NCBI GenBank assembly: GCA_947599995.1
Contig: CANQFW010000035.1
Location: 1-13,417 of the forward strand
DNA length: 13,417 nt
Direction: 5' to 3'
From: an uncultured Clostridia bacterium
Lineage (GTDB): Bacteria > Bacillota > Clostridia > TANB77 > CAG-508
Shown: piece by piece, positions 1 through 5,645 of the stretch
How positions within the stretch are numbered: the stretch's first letter is position 1
Layout: each line of letters starts with the position of its first letter
Position numbers and translations under genes: made by a program
The notes under the pieces: generated by a model
Databases searched by the model: none
Seen by the model: only the letters and a program-made list of their open reading frames with translations
What the model was told of the DNA's origin: nothing

Positions 1-74
1 AAAAAAAATTTATATTCACACCACAATATGACAAATTTTTTAATTTAAATAGTGTACAATAATTTCGAATTCAT

Positions 75-101
75 AAGATAAAAGGAGTAAGGTTGAAGAA
101 T
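75..101 (+). promoter_or_regulatory. possible sigma-H-type promoter of the spoIIA operon (weak)
   Basis: In Bacillus the spoIIA operon is read by sigma-H (roughly AGGA-WWW, 11-12 bases, then RnnGAAT). Upstream of spoIIAA there is AAGATAA at 75-81 and GAAGAAT at 95-101. The -35-like box has one mismatch in AGGA and the spacer is one base too long, so this is a tentative call. A lone TACAAT at 55-60 could be a sigma-A -10 box but has no convincing -35 partner. Confidence 0.22.
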
Positions 102-141
102 CTAATTTTATTTTCAACCTGATTTATTCCTTAGAAAGGAA
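90..141 (+). repeat. two inverted repeats in the spoIIAA 5' leader
   Basis: AGGTTGAA at 90-97 is perfectly complementary to TTCAACCT at 113-120, with a 15-base loop. A second perfect hairpin, TTCCTT (127-132) / AAGGAA (136-141) with an AGA loop, covers the first of two AAGGA-like stretches ahead of the spoIIAA start. The ACGAGG at 141-146 would stay mostly free as ribosome binding site. Whether either hairpin regulates anything is unknown. Nothing else is evident in bases 1-152. Confidence 0.45.
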
Positions 142-152
142 CGAGGTAAAAA

Positions 153-509
153 ATGGAAAGTACATTTTATCTACAAGACAAGCTGTTAGTTTTAAAAATA
201 ACAGAAGAAATTGACGATTATAGCGTCCAAAAGATAAGGAGGAGAGCGGATTATGAAATTGAAAGATATATGCCTAGAAAAGTTATATTTGATTTTGATC
301 GTGTTACTTTTATGGATAGTGCAGGAATAGGTATGATAATTGGAAGGTACAAGGAAATTTCAATGCTTGGCGGTAGCCTACAACTTGCTAATATGTCAGA
401 CAGTGTTAGAAAGATTTTTCAAATGAGTGGAGTTTTAAAAATTATACCAGAAACAAATTTAGAAAGCATATTAGAGAATATGCAAAACAAGGAGGTTGCA
501 AATTTATGA
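153..509 (+). CDS. spoIIAA: anti-sigma F factor antagonist SpoIIAA
   Basis: STAS-domain anti-anti-sigma factor of the forespore switch. In the unphosphorylated form it binds the SpoIIAB-ADP complex and frees sigma F; SpoIIAB inactivates it by phosphorylating one serine, and SpoIIE restores it. The 118-residue length is normal for the family. The motif FMDSAGIGMIIGRYK is at about residues 53-67, and Ser56 sits where the phosphorylated serine of Bacillus SpoIIAA lies (DSSG there, DSAG here). The C-terminal MSDSVRKIFQMSGV stretch is the usual STAS ending. The start at 153 follows ACGAGG (141-146). The stop codon overlaps the spoIIAB start (ATGA, 506-509), which indicates translational coupling and stoichiometric production of the two partners. 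It is the first gene of a spoIIAA-spoIIAB-sigF order identical to the standard one. Confidence 0.97.
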   Translation: MESTFYLQDKLLVLKITEEIDDYSVQKIRRRADYEIERYMPRKVIFDFDRVTFMDSAGIGMIIGRYKEISMLGGSLQLANMSDSVRKIFQMSGVLKIIPETNLESILENMQNKEVANL

Positions 510-985
510 GTAAAACAAATGAAAATGAAATGAAATTAGAGTTTTTAAGTAAATCAAATAATGAGGCTTTTGCGAGAATAACAGTAGCAGCATTTGTATC
601 ACAGCTTGATCCAACTATAGAAGAAATTTCGGATATTAAAACTGCTGTATCAGAAGCAGTTACCAATTGTATTGTTCATGGATATGAGGACAAGCTTGGT
701 GTTATAAACTTAAAATGTAATTTAATAGACAATAAAATTATAATTGAAGTCTCAGATAGCGGAAAAGGAATAGAAAACATAGAGATGGCAATGCAGCCTT
801 TGTATACAACAAAACCTAACTTAGAAAGATCAGGAATGGGATTTACAATTATGGACAGTTTTATGGACGATTTAAAAGTTGAATCCATACTAGGATTAGG
901 TACCAAAATTACAATGACTAAGACAATAAAAAAGGAAGAAACAGCAGAAAATGCTGTTACTTTAGAAGAGGCTCTAAGGGGGTAA
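506..985 (+). CDS. spoIIAB: anti-sigma F factor / serine kinase SpoIIAB
   Basis: GHKL-fold protein kinase that holds sigma F inactive in the predivisional and mother cell and phosphorylates SpoIIAA. The 159-residue sequence shows the N box SEAVTNCIVHGYE (residues 49-61; Glu50 and Asn54 match the catalytic base and Mg ligand positions), the G1 box DSGKGI (84-89), and the G2/ATP-lid segment LERSGMGFTIMDSFMD (106-121). These are close to the Bacillus protein. The start at 506 has a strong AAGGAGG (489-495) lying inside the end of spoIIAA. Only 3 bases separate the stop from the sigF start. The tail (about residues 144-159) is acidic and slightly longer than in Bacillus; no function is inferred for it. 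Confidence 0.97.
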   Translation: MSKTNENEMKLEFLSKSNNEAFARITVAAFVSQLDPTIEEISDIKTAVSEAVTNCIVHGYEDKLGVINLKCNLIDNKIIIEVSDSGKGIENIEMAMQPLYTTKPNLERSGMGFTIMDSFMDDLKVESILGLGTKITMTKTIKKEETAENAVTLEEALRG

Positions 986-988
986 TTA

Positions 989-1721
989 ATGTTGTATGAA
1001 AATTACATAGATACAATTATACAAGCCCAAAATGGAGATAAAGACGCAATGACAAAATTAGTAGAAGAAAACCAAGGATTAATATGGAGCATTGTTAAAA
1101 GATTTATGCAAAGGGGATATGATATAGAAGATATATATCAAATAGGGTGTATGGGCTTTATAAAAGCAATTAGAAGGTTTAATGTTGAATTTGAAGTAAA
1201 ACTTTCAACATATGCAGTGCCTTATATACTAGGTGAAATAAAAAGATTCTTAAGAGATGATGGACCAATAAAGGTAAGTAGAAGTTTAAAAGAGCTTAAT
1301 GTAAAAATTTTAGAACTACAAAAAGAACATCTTAAGAAAAATAACGAAGAGCTAACTGTTCGGACAAATTGCAAAAATTTTAAAGGTTCCTAAAGAAGAA
1401 ATCGCAATGGCTTTAGAGTCATCGAGCCCAATCGATTCTTTAGAAAGCGCAATGTATACTGACTATAAAACAGATAAATCAGTTAGCATAGTCGAAAAGA
1501 TATCAAATAATGTCGACGAGGCCAATTTAATTACAAACAAAGTTACTATACATAAATTGATAGAAAATTTAGAACAAAGAGATAAAGAAGTAATAATGCT
1601 TAGATTCTATAAAGAAAAAACTCAGAATCAAGTAGCAAAAATCTTAGGAATATCCCAAGTTCAAGTTTCTAGAATAGAAAAAAGAATTTTACAAAATATG
1701 AAGATGGAGTTGGTAAGCTAG
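989..1721 (+). pseudogene. sigF: sporulation sigma factor SigF, interrupted by a +1 frameshift
   Basis: Forespore-specific sigma factor and third gene of the spoIIA operon, with AAGGGGG (976-982) before ATG 989. The first frame (989-1393) gives region 2, including EDIYQIGCMGFIKAIRRFN, the STYAVPYILGEIKRFLRDDG segment and the start of region 3. After Val124 (GTT, 1358-1360) the frame reads CGG ACA and runs into nonsense and a stop at 1391-1393. Dropping one base near 1361 joins it to GQIAKILKVPKEEIAMALESSSPIDS and on to region 4 (REVIM-like RDKEVIMLRFYKEKTQNQVAKILG, HTH QVQVSRIE), ending at 1721. The repaired product would be about 243 residues, normal for SigF. The site is not a homopolymer. 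Options are a sequencing error, a recent null mutation, programmed +1 frameshifting, or two separate polypeptides. The second part has an ATG at 1407 but only a weak AAGAAG ahead of it. Typed as pseudogene because the frame is broken as given; loss of function is not shown. Confidence 0.9.
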
Positions 1722-1750
1722 TTATTTGGTAAAATGTATTGTTTAATGGT

Positions 1751-1781
1751 TTATATTAGAATAGTGCACTAAAAATGCAAT
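1751..1781 (+). promoter_or_regulatory. possible sigma-E-type promoter of spoIID
   Basis: spoIID is transcribed by mother-cell sigma E in known spore formers (about KMATATT, 14-15 bases, CATACAMT). Here TTATATT (1751-1757) is followed by AATGCAAT (1774-1781), which matches the -10 at 6 of 8 positions; the spacer is 16, one longer than usual. It lies in the 94-base gap after sigF, so spoIID can have a compartment-specific transcript separate from spoIIA. Confidence 0.35.
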
Positions 1782-1815
1782 AATTGTAAGAAAAAGTCGA
1801 AAGGTGAAAAAATAT

Positions 1816-2844
1816 ATGAAAAAGGCATTAATGTACATATTAGTCTTTACTTTAGTTATTTTTATTCTACCCGCAATATTTACTAAAAAAAGCATAACAG
1901 TATCAAATTTATTTGATAAAAAAGAAAATCAAGATAATACTCAAATAGCTCAAACACAGGAAAATTCAGATAATTCTACTAAATATGAGTATACAAGATT
2001 TGCAACACTAAAACTATATCACCAAGATTCAAACCAAATAGAAGAAATACCATTGGAACAATATTTATATGGTGTAGTTTCAGCAGAAATGCCTGTAAGT
2101 TATCATATAGAAGCATTAAAAGCCCAAGCGATTGTTGCAAGAACATATACTTTGTATCAGATAATAAATAGCTCAAACAAACATGAGAATGCAGATATAT
2201 GTGATAAATCAACGTGCTGTCAAGCTTGGATTTCAAAAGATGATAGACTTGCCAAATGGTCAGAAGATGAAAGACAGTCAAATTGGAGCAAAATAGAACA
2301 AGCTGTAAATGAAACATATGGAAAAATAATTACATATAATGGGGAGCCAATAGATGCATTTTTCCATGCAAATAGTGGCGGTAAAACTGAAAGTGCAAGT
2401 AATGTTTGGGGAGGAGAAAATTTGCCATATCTGCAAAGTGTAGAAACCTCAGGCGAAGACGGATATTCTGGATATAGTACAGAGCTTACTGTCTCAAAAG
2501 ATGAATTAAAGGAAAAATTAAAATCTACCTACCCAGATATCGAAATTAACTTGCAAAATGAGGAAGAAATAAAAATTACAGAATATACAGAAAGTGGAAG
2601 AGTAAGAACAATAAAGATTGGAAACACAAATGTACCGGCAACAAAGCTAAGATCCTGCTTAGGACTTAGATCTACATTTTTTAATGTAGTAGTAAATGGG
2701 GAAAGCATTACGTTTAATGTAACAGGATATGGTCATGGCGTTGGTATGAGCCAAACAGGTGCAGATAGTTTGGCAAAACAAGGATATGGAGTGGAGGATA
2801 TAATAAAACATTTTTATACTGGAGTAGAGATTGAACTTATATAA
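1816..2844 (+). CDS. spoIID: stage II sporulation protein D (engulfment lytic transglycosylase)
   Basis: Membrane-anchored peptidoglycan lytic transglycosylase that works with SpoIIP and SpoIIM to thin septal wall and drive the engulfing membrane. The N-terminus is a short basic stretch and one hydrophobic segment (about residues 5-22), then a polar linker. The SpoIID/LytB domain follows: PLEQYLYGVVSAEMP contains the glutamate (Glu91 from this start) matching the catalytic Glu of the family. DICDKSTCCQAW holds cysteines at 129, 134 and 135, like the zinc-binding cysteines described in clostridial SpoIID. HANSGGKTES and GYGHGVGMSQTGADSLAKQG are further hallmarks. I chose ATG 1816 because GAAAGG (1799-1804) sits 11 bases upstream; the in-frame GTG at 1804 would add four residues but has no ribosome binding site. 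Finding spoIID directly after sigF is unlike Bacillus, where spoVA genes follow. Confidence 0.96.
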   Translation: MKKALMYILVFTLVIFILPAIFTKKSITVSNLFDKKENQDNTQIAQTQENSDNSTKYEYTRFATLKLYHQDSNQIEEIPLEQYLYGVVSAEMPVSYHIEALKAQAIVARTYTLYQIINSSNKHENADICDKSTCCQAWISKDDRLAKWSEDERQSNWSKIEQAVNETYGKIITYNGEPIDAFFHANSGGKTESASNVWGGENLPYLQSVETSGEDGYSGYSTELTVSKDELKEKLKSTYPDIEINLQNEEEIKITEYTESGRVRTIKIGNTNVPATKLRSCLGLRSTFFNVVVNGESITFNVTGYGHGVGMSQTGADSLAKQGYGVEDIIKHFYTGVEIELI

Positions 2845-2846
2845 TA

Positions 2847-2871
2847 TAAAAAAGTAAGAGAATATCTTACT
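2847..2871 (-). terminator. hairpin that would act as a minus-strand terminator
   Basis: AGTAAGA (2853-2859) and TCTTACT (2865-2871) form a perfect 7-bp stem with loop GAATA. It is preceded on the + strand by six As (2848-2853), so on the minus strand the hairpin is followed by a U tract. No minus-strand gene was found next to it, so it may serve only as part of the spoIID 3' end or stop antisense transcription. Confidence 0.4.
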
Positions 2872-2886
2872 CATGTTGTTTCGCTT

Positions 2887-2920
2887 AATTGAGGTTCTAA
2901 GTAAAGAACTTCAATTTTTT
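2887..2920 (+). terminator. rho-independent terminator after spoIID
   Basis: AATTGAGGTTCT (2887-2898) pairs with AGAACTTCAATT (2905-2916) over 12 bp with one G-U pair; the loop is AAGTAA and a run of six Ts ends at 2920. This is a classic intrinsic terminator 43 bases after the spoIID stop. Confidence 0.88.
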
Positions 2921-2957
2921 ATATTATAGGAAAGTTCTCTGAACTTCCTATAATATA
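2920..2957. repeat. 17-bp near-perfect palindrome
   Basis: The arm at 2920-2937 is the reverse complement of the arm at 2941-2957, apart from one bulged A; the loop is TCT. It begins at the last T of the spoIID terminator. The core TATAGGAAAGTTC / GAACTTCCTATA is unlike the preceding terminator stem and has no U tract on either side. It could be a second RNA hairpin, a protein-binding palindrome or a miniature repeat unit. Confidence 0.7.
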
Positions 2958-2970
2958 AAGTATTCCACAG

Positions 2971-2991
2971 AAAAATTGTTATACAATTTTT
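2971..2991. repeat. 9-bp perfect hairpin
   Basis: AAAAATTGT (2971-2979) and ACAATTTTT (2983-2991) flank a three-base loop. Its arms carry A and T runs, so it could end transcription weakly from either side. It lies between the 17-bp palindrome and the GC-rich repeat downstream. Confidence 0.55.
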
Positions 2992-3063
2992 CGCGGACGA
3001 ACAAAGACGCGGACTTTAAAATGTCATAAATAGCGAAAATGTTAATAATGTCCGCTTTTGTTC
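2992..3063. repeat. GC-rich long-loop inverted repeat with alternative pairing partners
   Basis: GAACAAA (2999-3005) and GCGGAC (3009-3014) pair with GTCCGC (3050-3055) and TTTGTTC (3057-3063), with a small internal loop and a 35-base AT-rich apical loop. CGCGGAC occurs twice (2992-2998 and 3008-3014), so the 3' GTCCGC could pair with either copy. The rest of the 371-base gap (2845-3215) holds the terminators, smaller hairpins and the ylbF promoter; I see no credible gene in it. Because this repeat is upstream of that promoter it is not in the ylbF mRNA leader. Function unknown; a small structured RNA is possible. Confidence 0.55.
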
Positions 3064-3080
3064 TACTCAAGAAAAGTCAT
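3064..3080 (+). repeat. copy 1 of intergenic motif TACTCAAGAAAAGTCAT
   Basis: This 17-base stretch matches 15 of 17 bases of the stretch at 9322-9338, which follows the murC terminator. It starts directly after the GC-rich inverted repeat. No function is known to me. Confidence 0.4.
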
Positions 3081-3135
3081 AATTGAAAATGATAGACTTT
3101 CCGTACTTTTTGTTATTTTTATAACCAAATTCCTA

Positions 3136-3167
3136 TTGACAAAACAAGAAAAAATATATAATATAAT
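3136..3167 (+). promoter_or_regulatory. sigma-A promoter of the ylbF-CD1247 operon
   Basis: A consensus TTGACA (3136-3141) is followed by an AT stretch with TAATAT at 3159-3164 (17-base spacer) and TATAAT at 3157-3162 and 3162-3167. The exact -10 is uncertain, but the region is a convincing vegetative promoter about 50 bases ahead of ylbF. The -35 is embedded in CTATTGACA. Confidence 0.75.
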
Positions 3168-3215
3168 GGTAAAAAATCTTCTAAATATAAAAATTAGAAA
3201 TAGAAAGGGGAAAAC

Positions 3216-3551
3216 ATGAATGTTTATGATGAAGCAAGAAGATTATCACAGGCATTAAAAAATTCGGAGGAATATATAAATTTTAAAACAGCAAAACAAT
3301 ACATAAATCTAAATCCAGAATTAAAAGAAAAAATAGATAATTTTGAAAAAATAAGATATGATGAGCAAATCAATTTAATAAAAACAGGTCAACAAGGGCA
3401 AGGAGAAATAAAAAAAATTCAAGAGATATATGAAGAAATTATTCAAATAGAAGAAATAAAAAAATACTTTGATGCAGAGCTAAAATTCAATATATTACTA
3501 GCAGATGTAAATAAAATAATAACAGAAGCAGTAAGAGACTTAATTTCATAA
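3216..3551 (+). CDS. ylbF: YlbF/YmcA family protein
   Basis: Small all-helical protein of the Com_YlbF family. In Bacillus, YlbF with YmcA and YaaT forms a complex that modulates RNase Y and supports sporulation and competence. The 111 residues are charged and predicted mainly helical: DEARRLSQALKNSEEYINFKTAKQYINLNPELKEKIDNF is the typical N-terminal signature, followed by a Gln/Gly-rich hinge (about residues 56-64) and a second helical half ending in KFNILLADVNKIITEAVRDL. The ribosome binding site AAGGGG (3204-3209) is 6 bases before the ATG. It is the first gene of the operon and is followed by an 80-base gap. I cannot tell from sequence whether it is orthologous to YlbF or to YmcA; the symbol is a family-level guess. 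Confidence 0.82.
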   Translation: MNVYDEARRLSQALKNSEEYINFKTAKQYINLNPELKEKIDNFEKIRYDEQINLIKTGQQGQGEIKKIQEIYEEIIQIEEIKKYFDAELKFNILLADVNKIITEAVRDLIS

Positions 3552-3590
3552 AAAATTAAAGAAAAGTTAAAAATATTTATAAAAAATAAA

Positions 3591-3634
3591 GGGAGGAAAA
3601 AGCTAGTTAGATAACATAGCTTAAAAGATATATG
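3591..3634 (+). promoter_or_regulatory. Shine-Dalgarno separated from the start codon by a hairpin
   Basis: GGGAGG (3591-3596) lies 35 bases upstream of ATG 3632, too far for normal initiation. Between them AAGCTAGTT (3600-3608) pairs with AAC (3613-3615) and TAGCTT (3617-3622), a 9-bp stem with a one-base bulge and a four-base loop. Folding removes 23 bases and leaves an effective spacing of about 12. No closer ribosome binding site is seen. This suggests structure-dependent translation start; it is inference. Confidence 0.5.
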
Positions 3635-4318
3635 GAATATGCAATAATAGTAATATTTTTAATATTCATATTAATATTACTTGCTGTAATTTATAAATTT
3701 AGTATGAAAGATATAAAAGCAATGGCAGAAGACAAAGATTTAGATAACATTATAAATAAAATGCCAGAAAATAAGCAAATTTGTGAGGAAATTTTGAAAA
3801 AAATAAATAACACGGAAGTAACAATACAAGAAGATGAAAAAGCAAGCAATTGCCTATATATAGCAGCTACCAACAAAATAATTATTGGTAATTTAAGACA
3901 AAACTATACTAGGGTACAAACAATTGCACATGAATGCCTACATTCAATTCAAGATAAAAGAATATTAAAGTTTAATTTTATATATTCAAATATTTACTTA
4001 CTTTATTTTGCCATAATAAGCATCTTAGCATTATTTAAAGTCCTTCCATATAAAATGACATTCCTAAATATTTTAATTATAGCAAGCTATATATACTATT
4101 TTGTAAGAAGCTATTTGGAAAATGATGCAATGACAAAGGCGAGATTTCTGGCCAAGGAATATATGGAAGAAAAAAACATTTTAGAAAAGCAAGATATAAA
4201 TAAAGTAATTGCAAAATACGATAAATTAAATAATTTAGGAATAAAATTTACAAACTACGATTTAATGTTTAAAACCATAATAAAAATAATAATTTTTGCT
4301 ATAGTATGTATGTTTTAA
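3632..4318 (+). CDS. membrane-embedded zinc metallopeptidase (HEXXH, YugP-like)
   Basis: Predicted integral membrane zinc peptidase of 228 residues. There is an N-terminal membrane segment (about residues 3-22), a soluble part, then HECLH at 100-104 in the context QTIAHECLHSIQD, the zinc-binding and catalytic motif. Two further hydrophobic segments follow (about 115-135 and 143-158), then YLENDAMTKARFLAKEYM, whose Glu163 is a plausible third zinc ligand, and a C-terminal membrane segment (about 213-228). This layout resembles the YugP-type membrane zinc peptidases, though the sequence is divergent. Substrates are unknown. The start is the first ATG after the hairpin at 3600-3622. It is 18 bases from yqeG, so it is probably co-transcribed. 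A general M48-like membrane protease is the alternative label. Confidence 0.7.
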   Translation: MEYAIIVIFLIFILILLAVIYKFSMKDIKAMAEDKDLDNIINKMPENKQICEEILKKINNTEVTIQEDEKASNCLYIAATNKIIIGNLRQNYTRVQTIAHECLHSIQDKRILKFNFIYSNIYLLYFAIISILALFKVLPYKMTFLNILIIASYIYYFVRSYLENDAMTKARFLAKEYMEEKNILEKQDINKVIAKYDKLNNLGIKFTNYDLMFKTIIKIIIFAIVCMF

Positions 4319-4336
4319 AAGAAAGGACAAAATAAG

Positions 4337-4852
4337 ATGAATTTTAAGCCGAATGTATATTTTGATAATGTACAAGACATAACCATAGATTTTTTAATAA
4401 AAAATAAAATAAAAGCACTTATATTAGATGTAGATAATACACTAATAGATTACAATAAAAACCTAGCCGAAGAAACTATAGAGTGGTCAAAAAATTTGCA
4501 AGGCCAGGGAATAAGAATGTATATTTTATCTAATACTAATAAAACAGAAAAAGTAGAATTTGTAGCAAAAAAGCTAGAAATTCCATTTGAATCATTTGCG
4601 AAGAAACCATCTAAAAAAGGTTTCCAAAAAATAAAGAGACTACTAAAAATAAAAGAAGAAAATATAGCTGTTGTAGGAGATCAAATATTTACAGACATTA
4701 TTGGAGGAAATAGATGTAAAATGTTTACAATTTTAGTAGACCCAGTAACAAAGAAGGACTTCTGGTACACGGCTTGGAAAAGACCACTAGAAAATGTGGT
4801 AAAGAAAAAACTAAAGAAACGGACAAGTAAACAAATTATAAAAGATAAATAA
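4337..4852 (+). CDS. yqeG: YqeG family HAD IIIA-type phosphatase
   Basis: HAD-superfamily phosphatase of the YqeG/PGP type. Motif I is LDVDNTLIDYN with Asp31 (nucleophile) and Asp33 (acid/base). Motif II is LSNTNK (Ser65 region), the conserved lysine is in FAKKPSKKGF (about Lys89-90), and motif III/IV is VVGDQIFTDIIGGN with Asp115 and Asp120. The 171-residue length is normal. The physiological substrate is not known for the bacterial proteins. GAAAGGA (4321-4327) precedes ATG 4337 at 9 bases, and the next gene starts 11 bases after the stop. The basic C-terminal tail holds one of only two in-frame CGG codons in the window (codon 162, 4820-4822). In Firmicutes yqeG usually sits with aroE and yqeH; here it is with pepP/efp. 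Confidence 0.9.
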   Translation: MNFKPNVYFDNVQDITIDFLIKNKIKALILDVDNTLIDYNKNLAEETIEWSKNLQGQGIRMYILSNTNKTEKVEFVAKKLEIPFESFAKKPSKKGFQKIKRLLKIKEENIAVVGDQIFTDIIGGNRCKMFTILVDPVTKKDFWYTAWKRPLENVVKKKLKKRTSKQIIKDK

Positions 4853-4863
4853 AGGAGAAACAA

Positions 4864-5628
4864 ATGTATATAAAAGATGTAAATATAATATATTATATAA
4901 TAGTTGCAATAGTAGGACTATTTGTGGGAGAACTTGTAAATTGGGCAAATAAAAGACTACCAGAATATAAAAAAGTCATTTCCACTGATTTATTCAAAGA
5001 ATATAAACAAAACTTTAGCCCAAATTATATTTTAATGCTTGTTAATTCGGCGATTTACATACTGGTACTTTATAGATGTGGAATTCATTCAACATTAATT
5101 GAAAATTTAGACCTTATAAAATATTTACTTCTAACCCCTATGCTTTTATCAGTTGTGGTTATAGACTACAAACTACAAATAATACCAAATAGACTGAATT
5201 TGACTATGTTTGAAATAGGAATCATATTTACATTTATATATGGAATATCCAATGTTGCAATTTCGATAAACATGTTACTTGGAATGATTGCAGGAGCTGG
5301 AATATTTTTAATAATAACACTTTTAGGTGGTTTAATCTATGGAAAAGAAGCTATGGGACTTGGAGATGTAAAGCTTATGGGTGCCTTAGGTTTATACTTT
5401 GGGTTTACAAATATAATTATAATAGCATTGCTTTCGTTTTTAATAGGCGCAATTTTAAGCATAATATTATTAATAACAAAAGTAAAAAAGACAGACGAAT
5501 ATATACCATTTGGGCCGTTTATAGTAATAGGAACATTAATCGTAATATTTGTACCATACGAGCAAATAATATTTGTCTTATGGAATATATTTAGCTTAGG
5601 ATTGTACAGCAAAAATCTTCAATATTAA
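4864..5628 (+). CDS. A24 family prepilin-peptidase-like aspartic protease lacking the N-terminal cysteine motifs
   Basis: Polytopic membrane aspartic protease of the type IV prepilin peptidase family. Catalytic aspartates are visible as Asp101 in VVIDYKLQIIPNRLN and Asp168 in the GxGD motif MGLGDVKLMGALGLYFGF. About six to eight hydrophobic segments span the 254 residues. The N-terminal portion keeps a FVGELVNWANKRLPEYK stretch recalling the GSFLNVVIYRLP signature, but both CxxC pairs of the methylase zinc-binding domain are absent, so N-methylation of a processed pilin is doubtful. No pilin or pilus assembly gene is in the window. AAAGGAGA (4851-4858) overlaps the yqeG stop, consistent with coupling. 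It may process pilin-like or pseudopilin substrates encoded elsewhere. Confidence 0.85.
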   Translation: MYIKDVNIIYYIIVAIVGLFVGELVNWANKRLPEYKKVISTDLFKEYKQNFSPNYILMLVNSAIYILVLYRCGIHSTLIENLDLIKYLLLTPMLLSVVVIDYKLQIIPNRLNLTMFEIGIIFTFIYGISNVAISINMLLGMIAGAGIFLIITLLGGLIYGKEAMGLGDVKLMGALGLYFGFTNIIIIALLSFLIGAILSIILLITKVKKTDEYIPFGPFIVIGTLIVIFVPYEQIIFVLWNIFSLGLYSKNLQY

Positions 5629-5645
5629 AGAAAAAGAGGGATAGT

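Noticed and set aside
1407..1721. Separate gene for a small region-4 sigma protein starting at ATG 1407
   Set aside because: It is in the exact position and reading of the SigF C-terminus, homology continues upstream of this ATG to about 1362, and only a weak AAGAAG precedes it. Treated as the 3' part of sigF; the split-sigma idea is kept only as a hypothesis.
1793..1802. Spo0A box near AAGTCGAAAGG before spoIID
   Set aside because: One mismatch to TGTCGAA and it overlaps the ribosome binding site; spoIID is not expected to be a direct Spo0A target.
1804..1815. GTG start for spoIID at 1804
   Set aside because: No ribosome binding site precedes it, while its own bases form part of the Shine-Dalgarno for ATG 1816.
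2659..2874. Minus-strand ORFs opposite spoIID, rnr and other genes
   Set aside because: They mirror the coding bias of the + strand genes, lack ribosome binding sites and show no recognisable protein features.
3041..3088. Short ORF (ATG 3040s to TGA near 3085) within the GC-rich repeat region
   Set aside because: About 16 codons, no ribosome binding site, and it overlaps the inverted-repeat arm.
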